Assembly (NCBI RefSeq): GCF_003752505.1
Contig: NZ_RKHO01000001.1
Coordinates: 3,596,001-3,660,000 of the forward strand
Direction of reading: 5' to 3'
Source of the DNA: Nocardioides aurantiacus
Lineage (GTDB): Bacteria; Actinomycetota; Actinomycetes; Propionibacteriales; Nocardioidaceae
DNA length: 64,000 bases
A program made the position numbers and the translations under genes. The notes under the pieces were generated by a model. The model had not been told where the DNA came from. It made no database searches and saw only the letters and a program-made list of their open reading frames with translations. Shown one piece after another: positions 1 through 8,557 of this stretch (position 1 is the first letter of the stretch; every line of letters starts with the position of its first letter).

Positions 1-662
1 CCGCCGGCGTCCGGCGAGGCCGCCGCCACGAAGCCGGCCGCTCCGGCGAGGCCCGGCCCGGCGAGGAAGGACCAGTCGTCCTGGCGGACCCGGGGCGTGC
101 CGGTGCGGAGGTCGGCGCCGGCATCGACCGCCTCGTCGTCCCCGGGACGGGGCGCGGCCACGAGCAGGGCGCCGACCAGGAGGACGGTGGCGGCGACGGG
201 GCGCACCCAGAACGGGGCGTCGGCGGCGAAGGTCAGACCCGCCCCCACGGCGGCCGCGGCGAACCCCGCGACACCCGCCAGCACGAGCAGTGCCGCAGCG
301 GTCCGACCAGCGGGGCGCTGGGAGCCGGGGGCGGCGACGTCGTCGCTCCCGCTCCCGCTCGCGGCGGAGACCGTGGCGGGAGCGGCATCGGCGGCGACGA
401 GGAGGTCGCCCTGCTCCAGGACGTCCTCCAGCGTGGCGACCGGGTCGAGCTCACGGCCACCGGCGCGGGCCAGTCGCGGCGGGGAGGCGAGACCGAGCGT
501 GTCGGCGTACTCCTGGGCGAGCGCGGCGACGTCGAGCCACATCGGGACCGCGACGTCGAGCCGTCCGGCGTCGCCCAGGATGCTCAGGCGCAGGGCCTGG
601 TCGGCACCGTGCGTGGGGCGCACCGCCGGGGCCTCCCCCTCCGCCTCCGACTGCGTGGTCAT
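1..662 (-). CDS. eccD: type VII secretion integral membrane protein EccD (partial, C-terminus outside window)
   Basis: The reading frame from ATG 662 runs off the window edge after about 220 residues. Residues ~25-95 resemble the EccD/YukD ubiquitin-like domain, starting around RLSILGDAG. An alanine/glycine-rich stretch and at least three hydrophobic helices follow (about residues 125-145, 155-175 and 205-220). EccD is the multi-helix channel subunit of ESX/type VII secretion and its cytosolic ubiquitin-like domain contacts EccC. The gene is divergent from eccC, with 242 bases between the starts, which supports the call. The full protein normally carries about 11 helices, so most of it lies outside. 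The N-terminal fold and context make the family likely; the ESX subtype cannot be told. Confidence 0.8.
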   Translation of the reverse strand, partial: MTTQSEAEGEAPAVRPTHGADQALRLSILGDAGRLDVAVPMWLDVAALAQEYADTLGLASPPRLARAGGRELDPVATLEDVLEQGDLLVAADAAPATVSAASGSGSDDVAAPGSQRPAGRTAAALLVLAGVAGFAAAAVGAGLTFAADAPFWVRPVAATVLLVGALLVAAPRPGDDEAVDAGADLRTGTPRVRQDDWSFLAGPGLAGAAGFVAAASPDAG

Positions 663-904
663 GCGAGCCCCCCGTGCCCTCTCGTGTGTGCGTGCCTGCT
701 CGGCGACACCGTGCCCTACGGAGCCCGACGCGCGCCGGTGGACGGCCAGGGTTGGCGTGTGTCCGTCACGCATCGGCAGATGCGGATGTTCTGCCCATGG
801 GGCCCCGAACAGGCACCTATCATCATGCCCCACGGGGGCAGTTGCGTACGCCGAAGTCGTCACCCCGTCCCGCCGACGACTCCACGACGCGTAGGGGTAG
901 GGCC

Positions 905-3900
905 GTGACCGCCACTCTGGGATCCGATCGATCGCTCGACGTCCCGCAGATGCCCCGGGGCACGCTGCACCTCGAGCCGCCGCCGGAGCTGGAGCCCCAC
1001 GAGGGCGCCAGCGGCGCCCTGATGATGGCGCTGCCCATGCTCGGCAGCGTCGGCGCGATCGTCTTCGTGGCGGCCGGCCAGGCCGGCCCCACCCGCTACA
1101 TCGCCTCGGGCATGTTCCTCGTGGCCACGCTCGGCTTCGTCTTCGTCCAGATCGACCGGCAGCGCAAGCAGCGCAACAACAAGGTCTCGGGGGGCCGCCG
1201 CGAGTACCTCCGCTACCTCGCCGGCGTCCGGACCCAGGTGCGCGACGCCGCCGACCAGCAGCGCCGCAGCCTGACCTGGCGCTTCCCCGAGCCGACGGCA
1301 CTGCCGGCCCTGGCCGAGGAGCGGTCGCGGCTGTGGGAGCGCGGCAAGGACGACGAGGAGTTCCTGCAGGTCCGGTTCGGCGTCACCGCGCAGGCGCTGG
1401 CACTGGAGCTGGTCCCGCCGGAGTCCGCACCCATCGACCAGCTCGACCCCGTCTCGGCCTCGGCCCTGCACCGCCTGATCGCCGTGCACCGCGTCCAGCC
1501 CGACCTGCCCGCCGCGCTGCGTCTCGGCGCCTTCAGCCGCGTCGAGCTGACGGGCGACGCCGAGCAGGTACGCTCCCTCGCCCGCTCCCTGGTCGGCTCG
1601 GCCACCGCGGCGCACGCCCCGCAGGACCTGCTGGTGGCCGTGCTCGCCTCGCCGGACAACCTCGCGGCGTGGGACTGGGTGAAGTGGCTGCCCCACGCCC
1701 ACAGCCCGGAGCAGAACGACGCCCTCGGCCGCAGCCGGATGGTCAGCGACTCCCTCGAGGACGTCTTCTCGATGCTGCCCCCCGAGCTGCGCGACCGGCC
1801 CCGCTTCTCCGGCGAGGGCCGGGACTCGCTGCCCCACCTGCTGCTCGTGGTCGACGGCGGCGCGCTGCCCCCCGGCAACAACCTGCTGCCCGAGGAGGGA
1901 CTCGAGGGCATCACCGTGCTCGACCTGCCCGCCTCGTGGGGCGACCTGGAGGACCCGACCCGGCTGCGGCTCCACCTCGAGTCGGCCGTGCTGCCCGACG
2001 GCCGCGTCCCGATGACCGCGCTGCGGCTGCGCGAGGCGCCGACCAAGGCCGCCGGCGACCAGATGGACGCGGCGACCGCCGAGGCCTACGCCCGCCGGCT
2101 CGCCCCGCTGGAGCTGCACGACGGTCCCGTCCGCGAGGACCCCAGCGCCGCGACCCCCGAGCTGCTCGACCTGCTCGGGCTGGGCGACGTGCACGACCTC
2201 GACCTCGCCAAGGCCTGGGCCCACCGGCCGGCCCGCGACCGCCTGCGCGTCCCGATCGGCGTCGGCGAGGCCGGCAGCCCGATCCACCTCGACATCAAGG
2301 AGTCCGCCCAGCAGGGCATGGGCCCCCACGGCCTCGTGATCGGCGCGACCGGCTCGGGCAAGTCGGAGTTCCTGCGCACCCTCGTGCTGGGCCTGCTGGC
2401 CACGCACTCCAGCGAGAACCTCAACATGGTCCTCGTCGACTTCAAGGGCGGCGCGACCTTCGCCGGCCTGTCCGACGCCCCCCACGTCTCGGCGGTGATC
2501 ACCAACCTCGAGGGCGAGCTCACCCTGGTCGACCGCATGCAGGACGCCCTGTCCGGCGAGATGGTGCGCCGGCAGGAGATGCTCCGCGCCGCCGGCAACT
2601 ACGCCTCGGTGCGCGACTACGAGAAGGCCCGCGCCGACGGCGCCGACCTCGAGCCGCTGCCCAGCCTGTTCATCTGCGTCGACGAGTTCTCCGAGATGCT
2701 CTCGGCCAAGCCCGACTTCATCGAGCTGTTCGTCGCCATCGGCCGGCTCGGCCGCTCGCTCGGCCTGCACCTGCTGCTCGCCTCCCAGCGCCTGGAGGAG
2801 GGCCGGCTGCGCGGGCTCGAGAGCCACCTGTCCTACCGCGTCGGGCTGCGCACCTTCTCGGGCGCGGAGTCCCGCGCCGTCCTCGGCGTCCCGGACGCCT
2901 ACGAGCTGCCGCCCGTGCCCGGCCTGGGCTACCTCAAGCCCGACCAGTCGACGCTGCTGCGCTTCAAGGCCTCCTACGTCTCCGGCCCGCCCCCGCGTCG
3001 CAGCCGTCGCGGCCGCGCGTCGGGCGGTACGACGACCACGATCCTGCCCTTCACCACCGCGCACGTGCTGCCGCCCCGGGTCGACACCGAGGAGCAGCAC
3101 GACTCCACGCCCGTGCCTGCCGTCCAGGCCACCGACTCCCGGTCGATCCTCGACATCGCCGTGGACCTCATGGTCGGCCAGGGCCCCGAGGCCCACCAGG
3201 TGTGGCTGCCGCCCCTCGACGTGCCCGACACCCTCGACCAGCTCATGGGCGACCTCACCGAGAGCGACGAGCACGGGCTGCACTCCCCGGGCTGGCGCTC
3301 GCGCGGCGGACTGGTCGTGCCGCTCGGCATCGTCGACCGGCCGCGGGAGCAGCGCCGCGACGTGCTCGAGGCCGACCTGTCCGGCTCCGGCGGCCACATC
3401 GCCGTCGTCGGCGGTCCCCGCTCGGGCAAGAGCACGCTGCTGCGTACCCTCGTGGCCAGCGTCTCGCTCACCACGACGCCGCAGGAGTCGCAGTTCTACA
3501 TCCTCGACTTCGGTGGCGGCACCTTCGCGCCGATGGCGAACGCACCCCACGTGGCGGGTGTCGCCACCCGGTCGGAGCCCGACGTGGTGCGGCGTACGTT
3601 CGCCGAGGTCACGGGCATCGTGGACAAGCGCGAGAAGTACTTCCGCCAGCAGGGCATCGACTCCATCGAGACCTACCGGCAGCGCCGCGCCGACGGCACC
3701 GCCGACGACGGGTACGGCGACGTCTTCCTGGTCGTCGACGGGTGGAGCACGCTGCGCTCGGACTTCGACGACCTCGAGATGCAGATCCAGGTGCTCGCCC
3801 AGCGCGGCCTGACCTTCGGCCTCCACGTCGTCACCAGCGCCAGCCGGTGGGCCGACTACCGCGCCGCGATCCGCGACCTGTTCGGCAACCGGTTCGAGCT

Positions 3901-4897
3901 GCGCCTCGGTGACCCGCTCGACTCCGAGATCGACCGCAAGGTCGCGCAGCTCGTGCCGACCGGCCGACCCGGGCGCGGCATCGTGCAGCGCTGGGGCAGC
4001 AAGCTGCACTTCCTCGCCGCCCTCCCCCGGGTCGACGACACCTCGGACCCCCGCAGCGTGGGACGCGGCGTCGAGGACTACGTCGAGCGCCTCCGCAAGG
4101 CCTGGAAGGGCCAGACCGGCCCCAAGCTGCGGCTGCTCCCCGAGCGCGTGGAGCTGGCCGACGTGCTGGCCCAGGCCGAGCGTCGCTCCGGCACCGGCGA
4201 CCAGCGCGTCTACCTCGCGATCGACGAGAAGGACCTGGCCCCGGTCGGGCTCGACGTCGACAGCGAGCCGCACCTGCTGGTCTTCGGCGACTCGCGCTCG
4301 GGCAAGAGCGCGCTGCTGCGCACCTACCTCCACGAGGTGATGCGCACCCGCACCGCCGCGCAGGCGCAGGTGTTCACGGTCGACTACCGGCGCTCGCTGC
4401 TGGGCGAGGTGCCCGAGGAGTACCAGGTCGAGTACCTCACCAACGCCAACCAGGCCGAGCCCGTCCTGAAGGAGCTCGCGGCGTACCTCCAGACGCGGCT
4501 GCCCGGGAGCGACGTCACGCCGCAGCAGCTGCGCGACCGGTCGTGGTGGACCGGTGCCGAGGTCTTCGTCGTGGTCGACGACTACGACCTCGTCGTCACC
4601 GGTTCGAGCTCCCCGCTCGCTCCGCTGGTGCCGGTGCTCGGCCAGGCCCGCGACGTCGGACTGCACCTCGTCGTCGCCCGCCGGTCCGGTGGCGCCGCAC
4701 GGGCGATGTACGAGCCCGTCATCCAGTCGCTGCGCGAGCTGGCGATGCCCGGCCTGCTGCTCTCGGGCGACCCCCAGGAGGGCGCGCTCATCGGCACCAC
4801 CAAGCCGCGCAAGTCGATCGCGGGCCGCGGTCAGCTGATCACGCGCGACCGCGGGGTCGACGTGGTGCAGGTGGCCTGGCGCGACGCCGAGCTCTGA
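905..4897 (+). CDS. eccC: type VII secretion protein EccC, FtsK/SpoIIIE-type triple ATPase
   Basis: A 1330-residue membrane-anchored motor ATPase of the ESX secretion machine, which recognises and drives export of WXG100-type substrates. I start at GTG 905 (MTATLGSDR) because the open frame upstream is arginine-rich noise. Two hydrophobic helices lie at about residues 37-56 and 62-82. Three P-loops are visible: GATGSGKS at 480-487, GGPRSGKS at 836-843 and GDSRSGKS near 1128. The Walker B of domain 1 is complete (ICVDEF). Domains 2 and 3 read VVDGW and VVDDY and lack the catalytic glutamate, as is usual for EccC, where domain 1 hydrolyses ATP and the others bind ATP or signal sequences. Length fits the fused EccCa/EccCb form. 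It is divergent from eccD. Confidence 0.95.
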   Translation: MTATLGSDRSLDVPQMPRGTLHLEPPPELEPHEGASGALMMALPMLGSVGAIVFVAAGQAGPTRYIASGMFLVATLGFVFVQIDRQRKQRNNKVSGGRREYLRYLAGVRTQVRDAADQQRRSLTWRFPEPTALPALAEERSRLWERGKDDEEFLQVRFGVTAQALALELVPPESAPIDQLDPVSASALHRLIAVHRVQPDLPAALRLGAFSRVELTGDAEQVRSLARSLVGSATAAHAPQDLLVAVLASPDNLAAWDWVKWLPHAHSPEQNDALGRSRMVSDSLEDVFSMLPPELRDRPRFSGEGRDSLPHLLLVVDGGALPPGNNLLPEEGLEGITVLDLPASWGDLEDPTRLRLHLESAVLPDGRVPMTALRLREAPTKAAGDQMDAATAEAYARRLAPLELHDGPVREDPSAATPELLDLLGLGDVHDLDLAKAWAHRPARDRLRVPIGVGEAGSPIHLDIKESAQQGMGPHGLVIGATGSGKSEFLRTLVLGLLATHSSENLNMVLVDFKGGATFAGLSDAPHVSAVITNLEGELTLVDRMQDALSGEMVRRQEMLRAAGNYASVRDYEKARADGADLEPLPSLFICVDEFSEMLSAKPDFIELFVAIGRLGRSLGLHLLLASQRLEEGRLRGLESHLSYRVGLRTFSGAESRAVLGVPDAYELPPVPGLGYLKPDQSTLLRFKASYVSGPPPRRSRRGRASGGTTTTILPFTTAHVLPPRVDTEEQHDSTPVPAVQATDSRSILDIAVDLMVGQGPEAHQVWLPPLDVPDTLDQLMGDLTESDEHGLHSPGWRSRGGLVVPLGIVDRPREQRRDVLEADLSGSGGHIAVVGGPRSGKSTLLRTLVASVSLTTTPQESQFYILDFGGGTFAPMANAPHVAGVATRSEPDVVRRTFAEVTGIVDKREKYFRQQGIDSIETYRQRRADGTADDGYGDVFLVVDGWSTLRSDFDDLEMQIQVLAQRGLTFGLHVVTSASRWADYRAAIRDLFGNRFELRLGDPLDSEIDRKVAQLVPTGRPGRGIVQRWGSKLHFLAALPRVDDTSDPRSVGRGVEDYVERLRKAWKGQTGPKLRLLPERVELADVLAQAERRSGTGDQRVYLAIDEKDLAPVGLDVDSEPHLLVFGDSRSGKSALLRTYLHEVMRTRTAAQAQVFTVDYRRSLLGEVPEEYQVEYLTNANQAEPVLKELAAYLQTRLPGSDVTPQQLRDRSWWTGAEVFVVVDDYDLVVTGSSSPLAPLVPVLGQARDVGLHLVVARRSGGAARAMYEPVIQSLRELAMPGLLLSGDPQEGALIGTTKPRKSIAGRGQLITRDRGVDVVQVAWRDAEL

Positions 4898-4901
4898 GGG
4901 C

Positions 4902-5096
4902 TCAGCGGCGGTCGCTGCGACGCAGCGCCACGATGCCCAGCGCGACGCCGAACCCGGCGAGCAGCGGGCCGACCAGCGACCAGAAGCGGACGCCGGTCAT
5001 CGGGCTGCCCTGCACGTAGCCCAGTCCCTGCAGGGTCCACAGCACCCCGACCGCGACCATCAGGCCGGCCAGCGCCAGCAGCAGGACCCGGATCAC
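4902..5096 (-). CDS. small two-helix membrane protein
   Basis: A 64-residue protein beginning GTG 5096 (MIRVLLLALAG). The start is chosen because GTG overlaps the TGA of the upstream SRPBCC gene by 4 bases (GTGA), a coupling pattern used throughout this window. Two hydrophobic helices (residues 3-27 and about 39-58) are joined by a short polar loop containing YVQGSPMTG, and the tail RRSDRR is basic, as expected for a cytosolic end. It is the last gene of a purC-SRPBCC-small membrane protein run and converges on eccC with a 4-base gap. I do not recognise a named family; function unknown. Confidence 0.65.
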   Translation of the reverse strand: MIRVLLLALAGLMVAVGVLWTLQGLGYVQGSPMTGVRFWSLVGPLLAGFGVALGIVALRRSDRR

Positions 5097-5518
5097 GGGT
5101 GGTGCCGCTCGGAGAGGATCCGACCGGCCGTGGCCAGGTCGGCGCGGACGGCGGGCAGGCCCACCGCACCGGCGGCGGCACCGACGGGTGCCCACGGCCC
5201 GCGACCGCGGACCGTGAACTGCGCGTGGACCCGGCAGCCGGCACCGTGGGGCTCCAGGCGGAGCGTGAGGTCGGCGGTGATCCCGCGCCAGGTCCCCGAC
5301 TCGGCCCAGGAGGCGTCGTCGAGCGCGGTGGTGGCCATGTCGGCCACGACCCCCACCGCCGTGTGGTCGCGCCAGCGCTGGCCGGTGTGGGGCGGACCCG
5401 GGTCGAGCAGCTCGACCCGGCGCAGCGACGACTGCCACTCGGGCCGGTTGACCGGGTCGCTGAGGTAGGCCAGGGCGACGTCGGCCGGGACGTCGTAGGT
5501 CAGGGTGGTGGTGGGCAT
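5093..5518 (-). CDS. SRPBCC (START/PYR-like) family protein
   Basis: A 141-residue protein with the hallmarks of the SRPBCC helix-grip fold: an opening strand (TTTLTYDVPADVALAYLSDP), the ligand-cavity turn NRPEWQSSLRRVELL, strands VVADMATTALD and GITADLTLRLEP, and a C-terminal long helix (AVRADLATAGRIL). These proteins bind hydrophobic ligands or act as polyketide cyclase-like folds; no substrate can be read from this sequence. The ATG at 5518 shares one base with the purC stop (TGATG), so the gene is translationally coupled to purC, and its own stop overlaps the next small gene. A role in purine synthesis is not implied; the link is operon position only. Confidence 0.75.
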   Translation of the reverse strand: MPTTTLTYDVPADVALAYLSDPVNRPEWQSSLRRVELLDPGPPHTGQRWRDHTAVGVVADMATTALDDASWAESGTWRGITADLTLRLEPHGAGCRVHAQFTVRGRGPWAPVGAAAGAVGLPAVRADLATAGRILSERHHP

Positions 5519-6414
5519 CAGAACCGCTCCCCCGTGAGTCGCTCGAACGCCTCGACGTAGCGCGCGCGGGTCCGCTCGACCACCTCGGGCGGCAGTGGCG
5601 GCGGCCCTTCCCCGGTGTTGCGGTCCCAGCCGCTCTCCTCCGAGGTCAGCCAGTTGCGCACGACCTGCTTGTCGAAGGAGGCCTGCACGCGGCCGGGCTC
5701 CCAGTCGTCGGCCGGCCAGTAGCGGCTGGAGTCGGGGGTGAGCACCTCGTCGCCGAGGACGACCGTGCCGGGCTCGCCGCGCTCGGCGTCGAGCCGGGTG
5801 CCGAACTCCAGCTTGGTGTCGGCCAGGATGATGCCGCGCTCACGGGCGAGGGTCTCGGCGCGGGCGTAGACGGCCAGCGTGAGGTCGCGCAGCTCGGCCG
5901 CGGCCGGGGCGCCGATGTCGCCGGCGACGGCGTCGAAGGAGACGTTCTCGTCGTGGTCTCCCAGCGCCGCCTTCGTGGCCGGTGTGAACAGCGGCTCGGG
6001 CAGACGGCTGGACTCGGTCAGGCCGGGCGGCAGGTCGATCCCGCACAGGGCGCCGGTGGCCCGGTAGTCGACCAGGCCCGAGCCGGTGAGGTAGCCGCGC
6101 GCCACGCACTCGACGGGGTACATCGCCAGCTCCTCGCACACGACCGCGCGACCCTTGACCGACTCGGGGACGTCGGTGGAGACGACGTGGTGGGGCACCA
6201 GGTCGGCGAGCTGGTCGAACCACCACAGCGACATCCGGGTGAGGATCTCGCCCTTGTCGGGGATCGTGGTCGCCAGGACGTGGTCGTAGGCGCTGATGCG
6301 GTCGCTGGCGACCATCAGCAGGCCGCCGTCGTCGAGCCGGTAGAGGTCGCGGACCTTGCCGGAGTGCAGGTGGGTGGCGCCCTCGATCACCGGCGCGGGC
6401 GGGATGTTGTCCAC
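5518..6414 (-). CDS. purC: phosphoribosylaminoimidazole-succinocarboxamide synthase
   Basis: SAICAR synthetase, 298 residues: joins CAIR and aspartate with ATP in the eighth step of de novo IMP synthesis. Family signatures are clear: HSGKVRDLY near residue 17, [13 protein letters not shown] near 35, [13 protein letters not shown] near 102-114, and LADTKLEFG in the second half. Length matches the larger 290-300-residue form found in yeast and actinobacteria. The start is GTG 6414; no strong Shine-Dalgarno precedes it. A 14-bp hairpin lies just upstream (6450-6481), insulating it from the gene before. purB, purD and purA follow in the same direction within 9 kb, so this is a loose purine locus and not one compact operon. 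Confidence 0.97.
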   Translation of the reverse strand: MDNIPPAPVIEGATHLHSGKVRDLYRLDDGGLLMVASDRISAYDHVLATTIPDKGEILTRMSLWWFDQLADLVPHHVVSTDVPESVKGRAVVCEELAMYPVECVARGYLTGSGLVDYRATGALCGIDLPPGLTESSRLPEPLFTPATKAALGDHDENVSFDAVAGDIGAPAAAELRDLTLAVYARAETLARERGIILADTKLEFGTRLDAERGEPGTVVLGDEVLTPDSSRYWPADDWEPGRVQASFDKQVVRNWLTSEESGWDRNTGEGPPPLPPEVVERTRARYVEAFERLTGERF

Positions 6415-6449
6415 CTCGCCAGCCTACGCAGCGGCCCCGGGACGCGACG

Positions 6450-6481
6450 GAGGGGCGTGCCGGTGGTCCGGCACGCCCCTC
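6450..6481 (-). terminator. 14-bp perfect hairpin between small secreted peptide gene and purC
   Basis: GAGGGGCGTGCCGG (6450-6463) pairs perfectly with CCGGCACGCCCCTC (6468-6481) around a 4-base loop TGGT. It begins 25 bases after the stop of the 47-residue ORF, so it most simply ends that transcript. There is no clear U-tract on either strand, as is common for GC-rich actinobacterial terminators. Confidence 0.75.
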
Positions 6482-6505
6482 ACGCTCAGCTGGGTCAGAG
6501 GCGGA

Positions 6506-6649
6506 TCAGAGGATCGCCTTCAGGATGGCGCGGTTGCCGCCCTTGGGGGCGGCGTCGGCCGCGCCGCCGGCAGCAGGCACGGCCGAGACGGCCAGCGCGA
6601 CGGTGACGGCGAGCAGGGCGCCCTTGATGCCTCGCGACTTGATGTTCAT
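6506..6649 (-). CDS. predicted 47-residue exported peptide
   Basis: ATG 6649 is preceded by the strong Shine-Dalgarno GGAGG 9 bases upstream, and the frame closes with TGA at 6506-6508. The N-terminus is basic (MNIKSRGIK), followed by a hydrophobic core (GALLAVTVALAVSAVPAAG) and small residues typical of a Sec signal peptide; a cut after AADA or nearby would leave only about 13-15 residues (APKGGNRAILKAIL-like, cationic). The gene sits alone between two terminator hairpins (6450-6481 and 6766-6799), so it has its own transcription unit. I recognise no family. It may be a secreted cationic or signalling peptide, or a short surface protein; that is inference. It is not a fragment of the neighbouring M28 peptidase. 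Confidence 0.55.
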   Translation of the reverse strand: MNIKSRGIKGALLAVTVALAVSAVPAAGGAADAAPKGGNRAILKAIL

Positions 6650-6765
6650 GTGTGTTCCCCTCCGTGGACCCGGACCCCGGCGGCCCGTCGTTGAGGTCGA
6701 GCGTAGGAGGGCTTTGTCCGTTTTGGTGGTAAACGGGGAAAGTCGTCGAAAAAGGGGGACACGGC

Positions 6766-6799
6766 CGAGGGGCCGCCTCCGGCTGGAGACGGCCCCTCG
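6766..6799 (-). terminator. rho-independent terminator of the M28 peptidase gene
   Basis: CGAGGGGCCG (6766-6775) pairs with CGGCCCCTCG (6790-6799); inside it CTCC/GGAG extend the stem across one mismatch to a GGCT loop. On the minus strand the hairpin is followed within 20 bases by CTTTTTC, a rare U-run in this genome. It lies 46 bases beyond the stop of the peptidase gene. Confidence 0.85.
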
Positions 6800-6844
6800 G
6801 GTCGAGCGTGCTGGTGGAGCGTGGTGGTCGAGCGGTGCGTCCGG

Positions 6845-8416
6845 TCAGCGCTTGCTGTGGCCGTGCGCGTCGCCGGTGACCTGGACGGCCTTGGCGGAGC
6901 GCTTGTCGCCCTTCGCCGCCTTGGCCTGGCTGTTGATCGACTTGGTGCTCGTCGACAGCGTGTAGACGGCGTGCGCGACCGCGTCGGACATCTGGTCCAG
7001 AGCCTGGACGTTGATGTTGTCGATGTCGTCGCAGGCCTGGTGGTAGCACTCGTCGTACGCCACGCCGGCCTTGCCGCCGTAGATCCGCGCCTGCTCGGGG
7101 GTCTTGATCTCCTCCGCGCCGGTGAACAGGCCGCCGGCGGCGACACCGTTCTCGATGAACGGGCCGTAGTCGCTGCGGCCGTCGAACGCGGTGGGCTCCG
7201 AGGCGAGCTTGCGGCTCTTGAAGTAGTTCACGAAGAGGTCCTCGAGCTGCGCGGAGCCCGCGGGACCCACGACGCCGGTGCCGAGCGAGTTGTCGCCGTC
7301 GTAGACGAAGCGGACGAAGTTCGGCGAGCCGACCATGTCGAAGTTGAGGTAGGCCTCGATGTCCTCGAGCGCCTCGGGGTTGTTCTCGACCAGGCCGTCG
7401 ACGTAGTCGTAGGCACCGAGCAGGCCGAGCTCCTCGGCACCCCACCAGGCGAAGCGGACCTTCTTCTTGAGGTTCTTCTGCTTGGCCAGCTGCTCGGCGA
7501 CCTCGAGGATCGTGCCCGAGCCGGAGCCGTTGTCGTTGATGCCGGGGCCCTCGAGGACGGAGTCGAGGTGGGCACCGGCCATGACGACCCGGCCGGCGTC
7601 GCCGCGGGTGGTCTCGGCGAACACGTTGTAGGTCGTGCGCGGCTCGCTGACGGTGGAGGTGGTGACCTTGGCGACGGTGCCCGACGCGAGCAGCTCCGTG
7701 CCCGCGGCGTAGCTGAGCCCGAGGACCGGGATCTCGATGCCCGGCGCGCCCAGGGTGCCGGCGACGGTCCCGGTCTCGTCGGTGGTGCCGCGGTTGAAGA
7801 TCAGCGCGGCGGTGGCGCCCGCCTCCTCGGCGTTGGCGGCCTTGGTCGCGAAGTCGCAGGTGCCGCGCTGGAGCAGCGCGATGTTGCCGGCCGGGAACGA
7901 GGCGAAGTCGGCTGCCTCGCACCCGCTGGTGGAGGTGTCGGTCGCGGCCCCCGTGGTGTCGACCGCGGTCACCGTGGCCTGGGTGGAGCCGCTGCCGGAG
8001 TAGTCCATGACGTCGTAGTCGGTGTCGATGGTGTAGCTCTTCGGGCTGGGCGAGACCCGGGACAGGGTCCCGGGCGCGGTCTCCTCGAAGAAGTCGAACC
8101 GGAAGGACTCCACGGTCGGCTTGTAGCCCGCCGCGCGCAGCGTCTTCACGACGTAGTCCCGCGAGGCCTCGTAGCCGTCGGTGCCGCTCGCGCGGGTGCC
8201 ACCGTTGGCGTCGGCGATGTCCTGCAGCGCGGCGAGGTGCTGCTGCACGCCCTTCACCGTCACGGACTTCTGGAACTTCTTGGAGGCCTGGCTGACGGTG
8301 GGCTTCGGCTGGGGCTTGGCCTCGGCGACGCCGGCCGTGCTGGTGGCGATCAGGGCCGCGGTGGTCACCGCGGCCGTGGCCGCGGCCAGGCCGCGGGCAG
8401 GACGGGACATCCTCAT
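6845..8416 (-). CDS. secreted M28 family zinc aminopeptidase with PA domain
   Basis: A 523-residue secreted di-zinc aminopeptidase of the Streptomyces griseus aminopeptidase type. A signal peptide is plain: MRMSRPARG, a hydrophobic run, then AGVAEA with a likely cut near residue 33. A protease-associated (PA) domain occupies about residues 130-250. The M28 metal set is complete: H283 (GAHLDSV), D295 (INDNGSGS), E328/E329 (GAEELG; E328 as general base), D360 (FDMVGSP) and H459 (CYHQACDD). ATG 8416 has AGGAG 4-5 bases upstream; ATG 8410 is a possible alternative. It is transcribed alone, with its own terminator. The substrate is probably N-terminal leucine-like residues of peptides, by family. 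Confidence 0.93.
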   Translation of the reverse strand: MRMSRPARGLAAATAAVTTAALIATSTAGVAEAKPQPKPTVSQASKKFQKSVTVKGVQQHLAALQDIADANGGTRASGTDGYEASRDYVVKTLRAAGYKPTVESFRFDFFEETAPGTLSRVSPSPKSYTIDTDYDVMDYSGSGSTQATVTAVDTTGAATDTSTSGCEAADFASFPAGNIALLQRGTCDFATKAANAEEAGATAALIFNRGTTDETGTVAGTLGAPGIEIPVLGLSYAAGTELLASGTVAKVTTSTVSEPRTTYNVFAETTRGDAGRVVMAGAHLDSVLEGPGINDNGSGSGTILEVAEQLAKQKNLKKKVRFAWWGAEELGLLGAYDYVDGLVENNPEALEDIEAYLNFDMVGSPNFVRFVYDGDNSLGTGVVGPAGSAQLEDLFVNYFKSRKLASEPTAFDGRSDYGPFIENGVAAGGLFTGAEEIKTPEQARIYGGKAGVAYDECYHQACDDIDNINVQALDQMSDAVAHAVYTLSTSTKSINSQAKAAKGDKRSAKAVQVTGDAHGHSKR

Positions 8417-8557
8417 GGTTCTCCTCGAGACGGACGATCTCGGCCACGGATCTCGCGGGCGAGGGTCAGAACCGCTCGAACCTAAGCCGCCCCGACGCCC
8501 GCTGACCAGACTCCGAGACCAACTCGTGACCTCGCCGTGACTCCTGGGGCCCCCGTG

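Noticed and set aside
860-4666. Open frame of 1268 codons antisense to eccC, and many other long antisense frames (for example 6821-8485, 29017-31959, 36815-38422, 45832-48819)
   Set aside because: They are shadows produced by high third-position GC opposite real genes. They lack family resemblance and their composition (runs of R, G, A, L, V, H, D) is typical of antisense frames.
2342-4700. Loss of function in eccC because ATPase domains 2 and 3 lack the Walker B glutamate
   Set aside because: Degenerate second and third domains are normal in EccC proteins; only the first needs to hydrolyse ATP.
6495-8447. A 650-codon frame covering the M28 gene and the small peptide gene
   Set aside because: It is out of frame with the M28 motifs and composed of R/H/G-rich shadow; the real genes are at 6845-8416 and 6506-6649.
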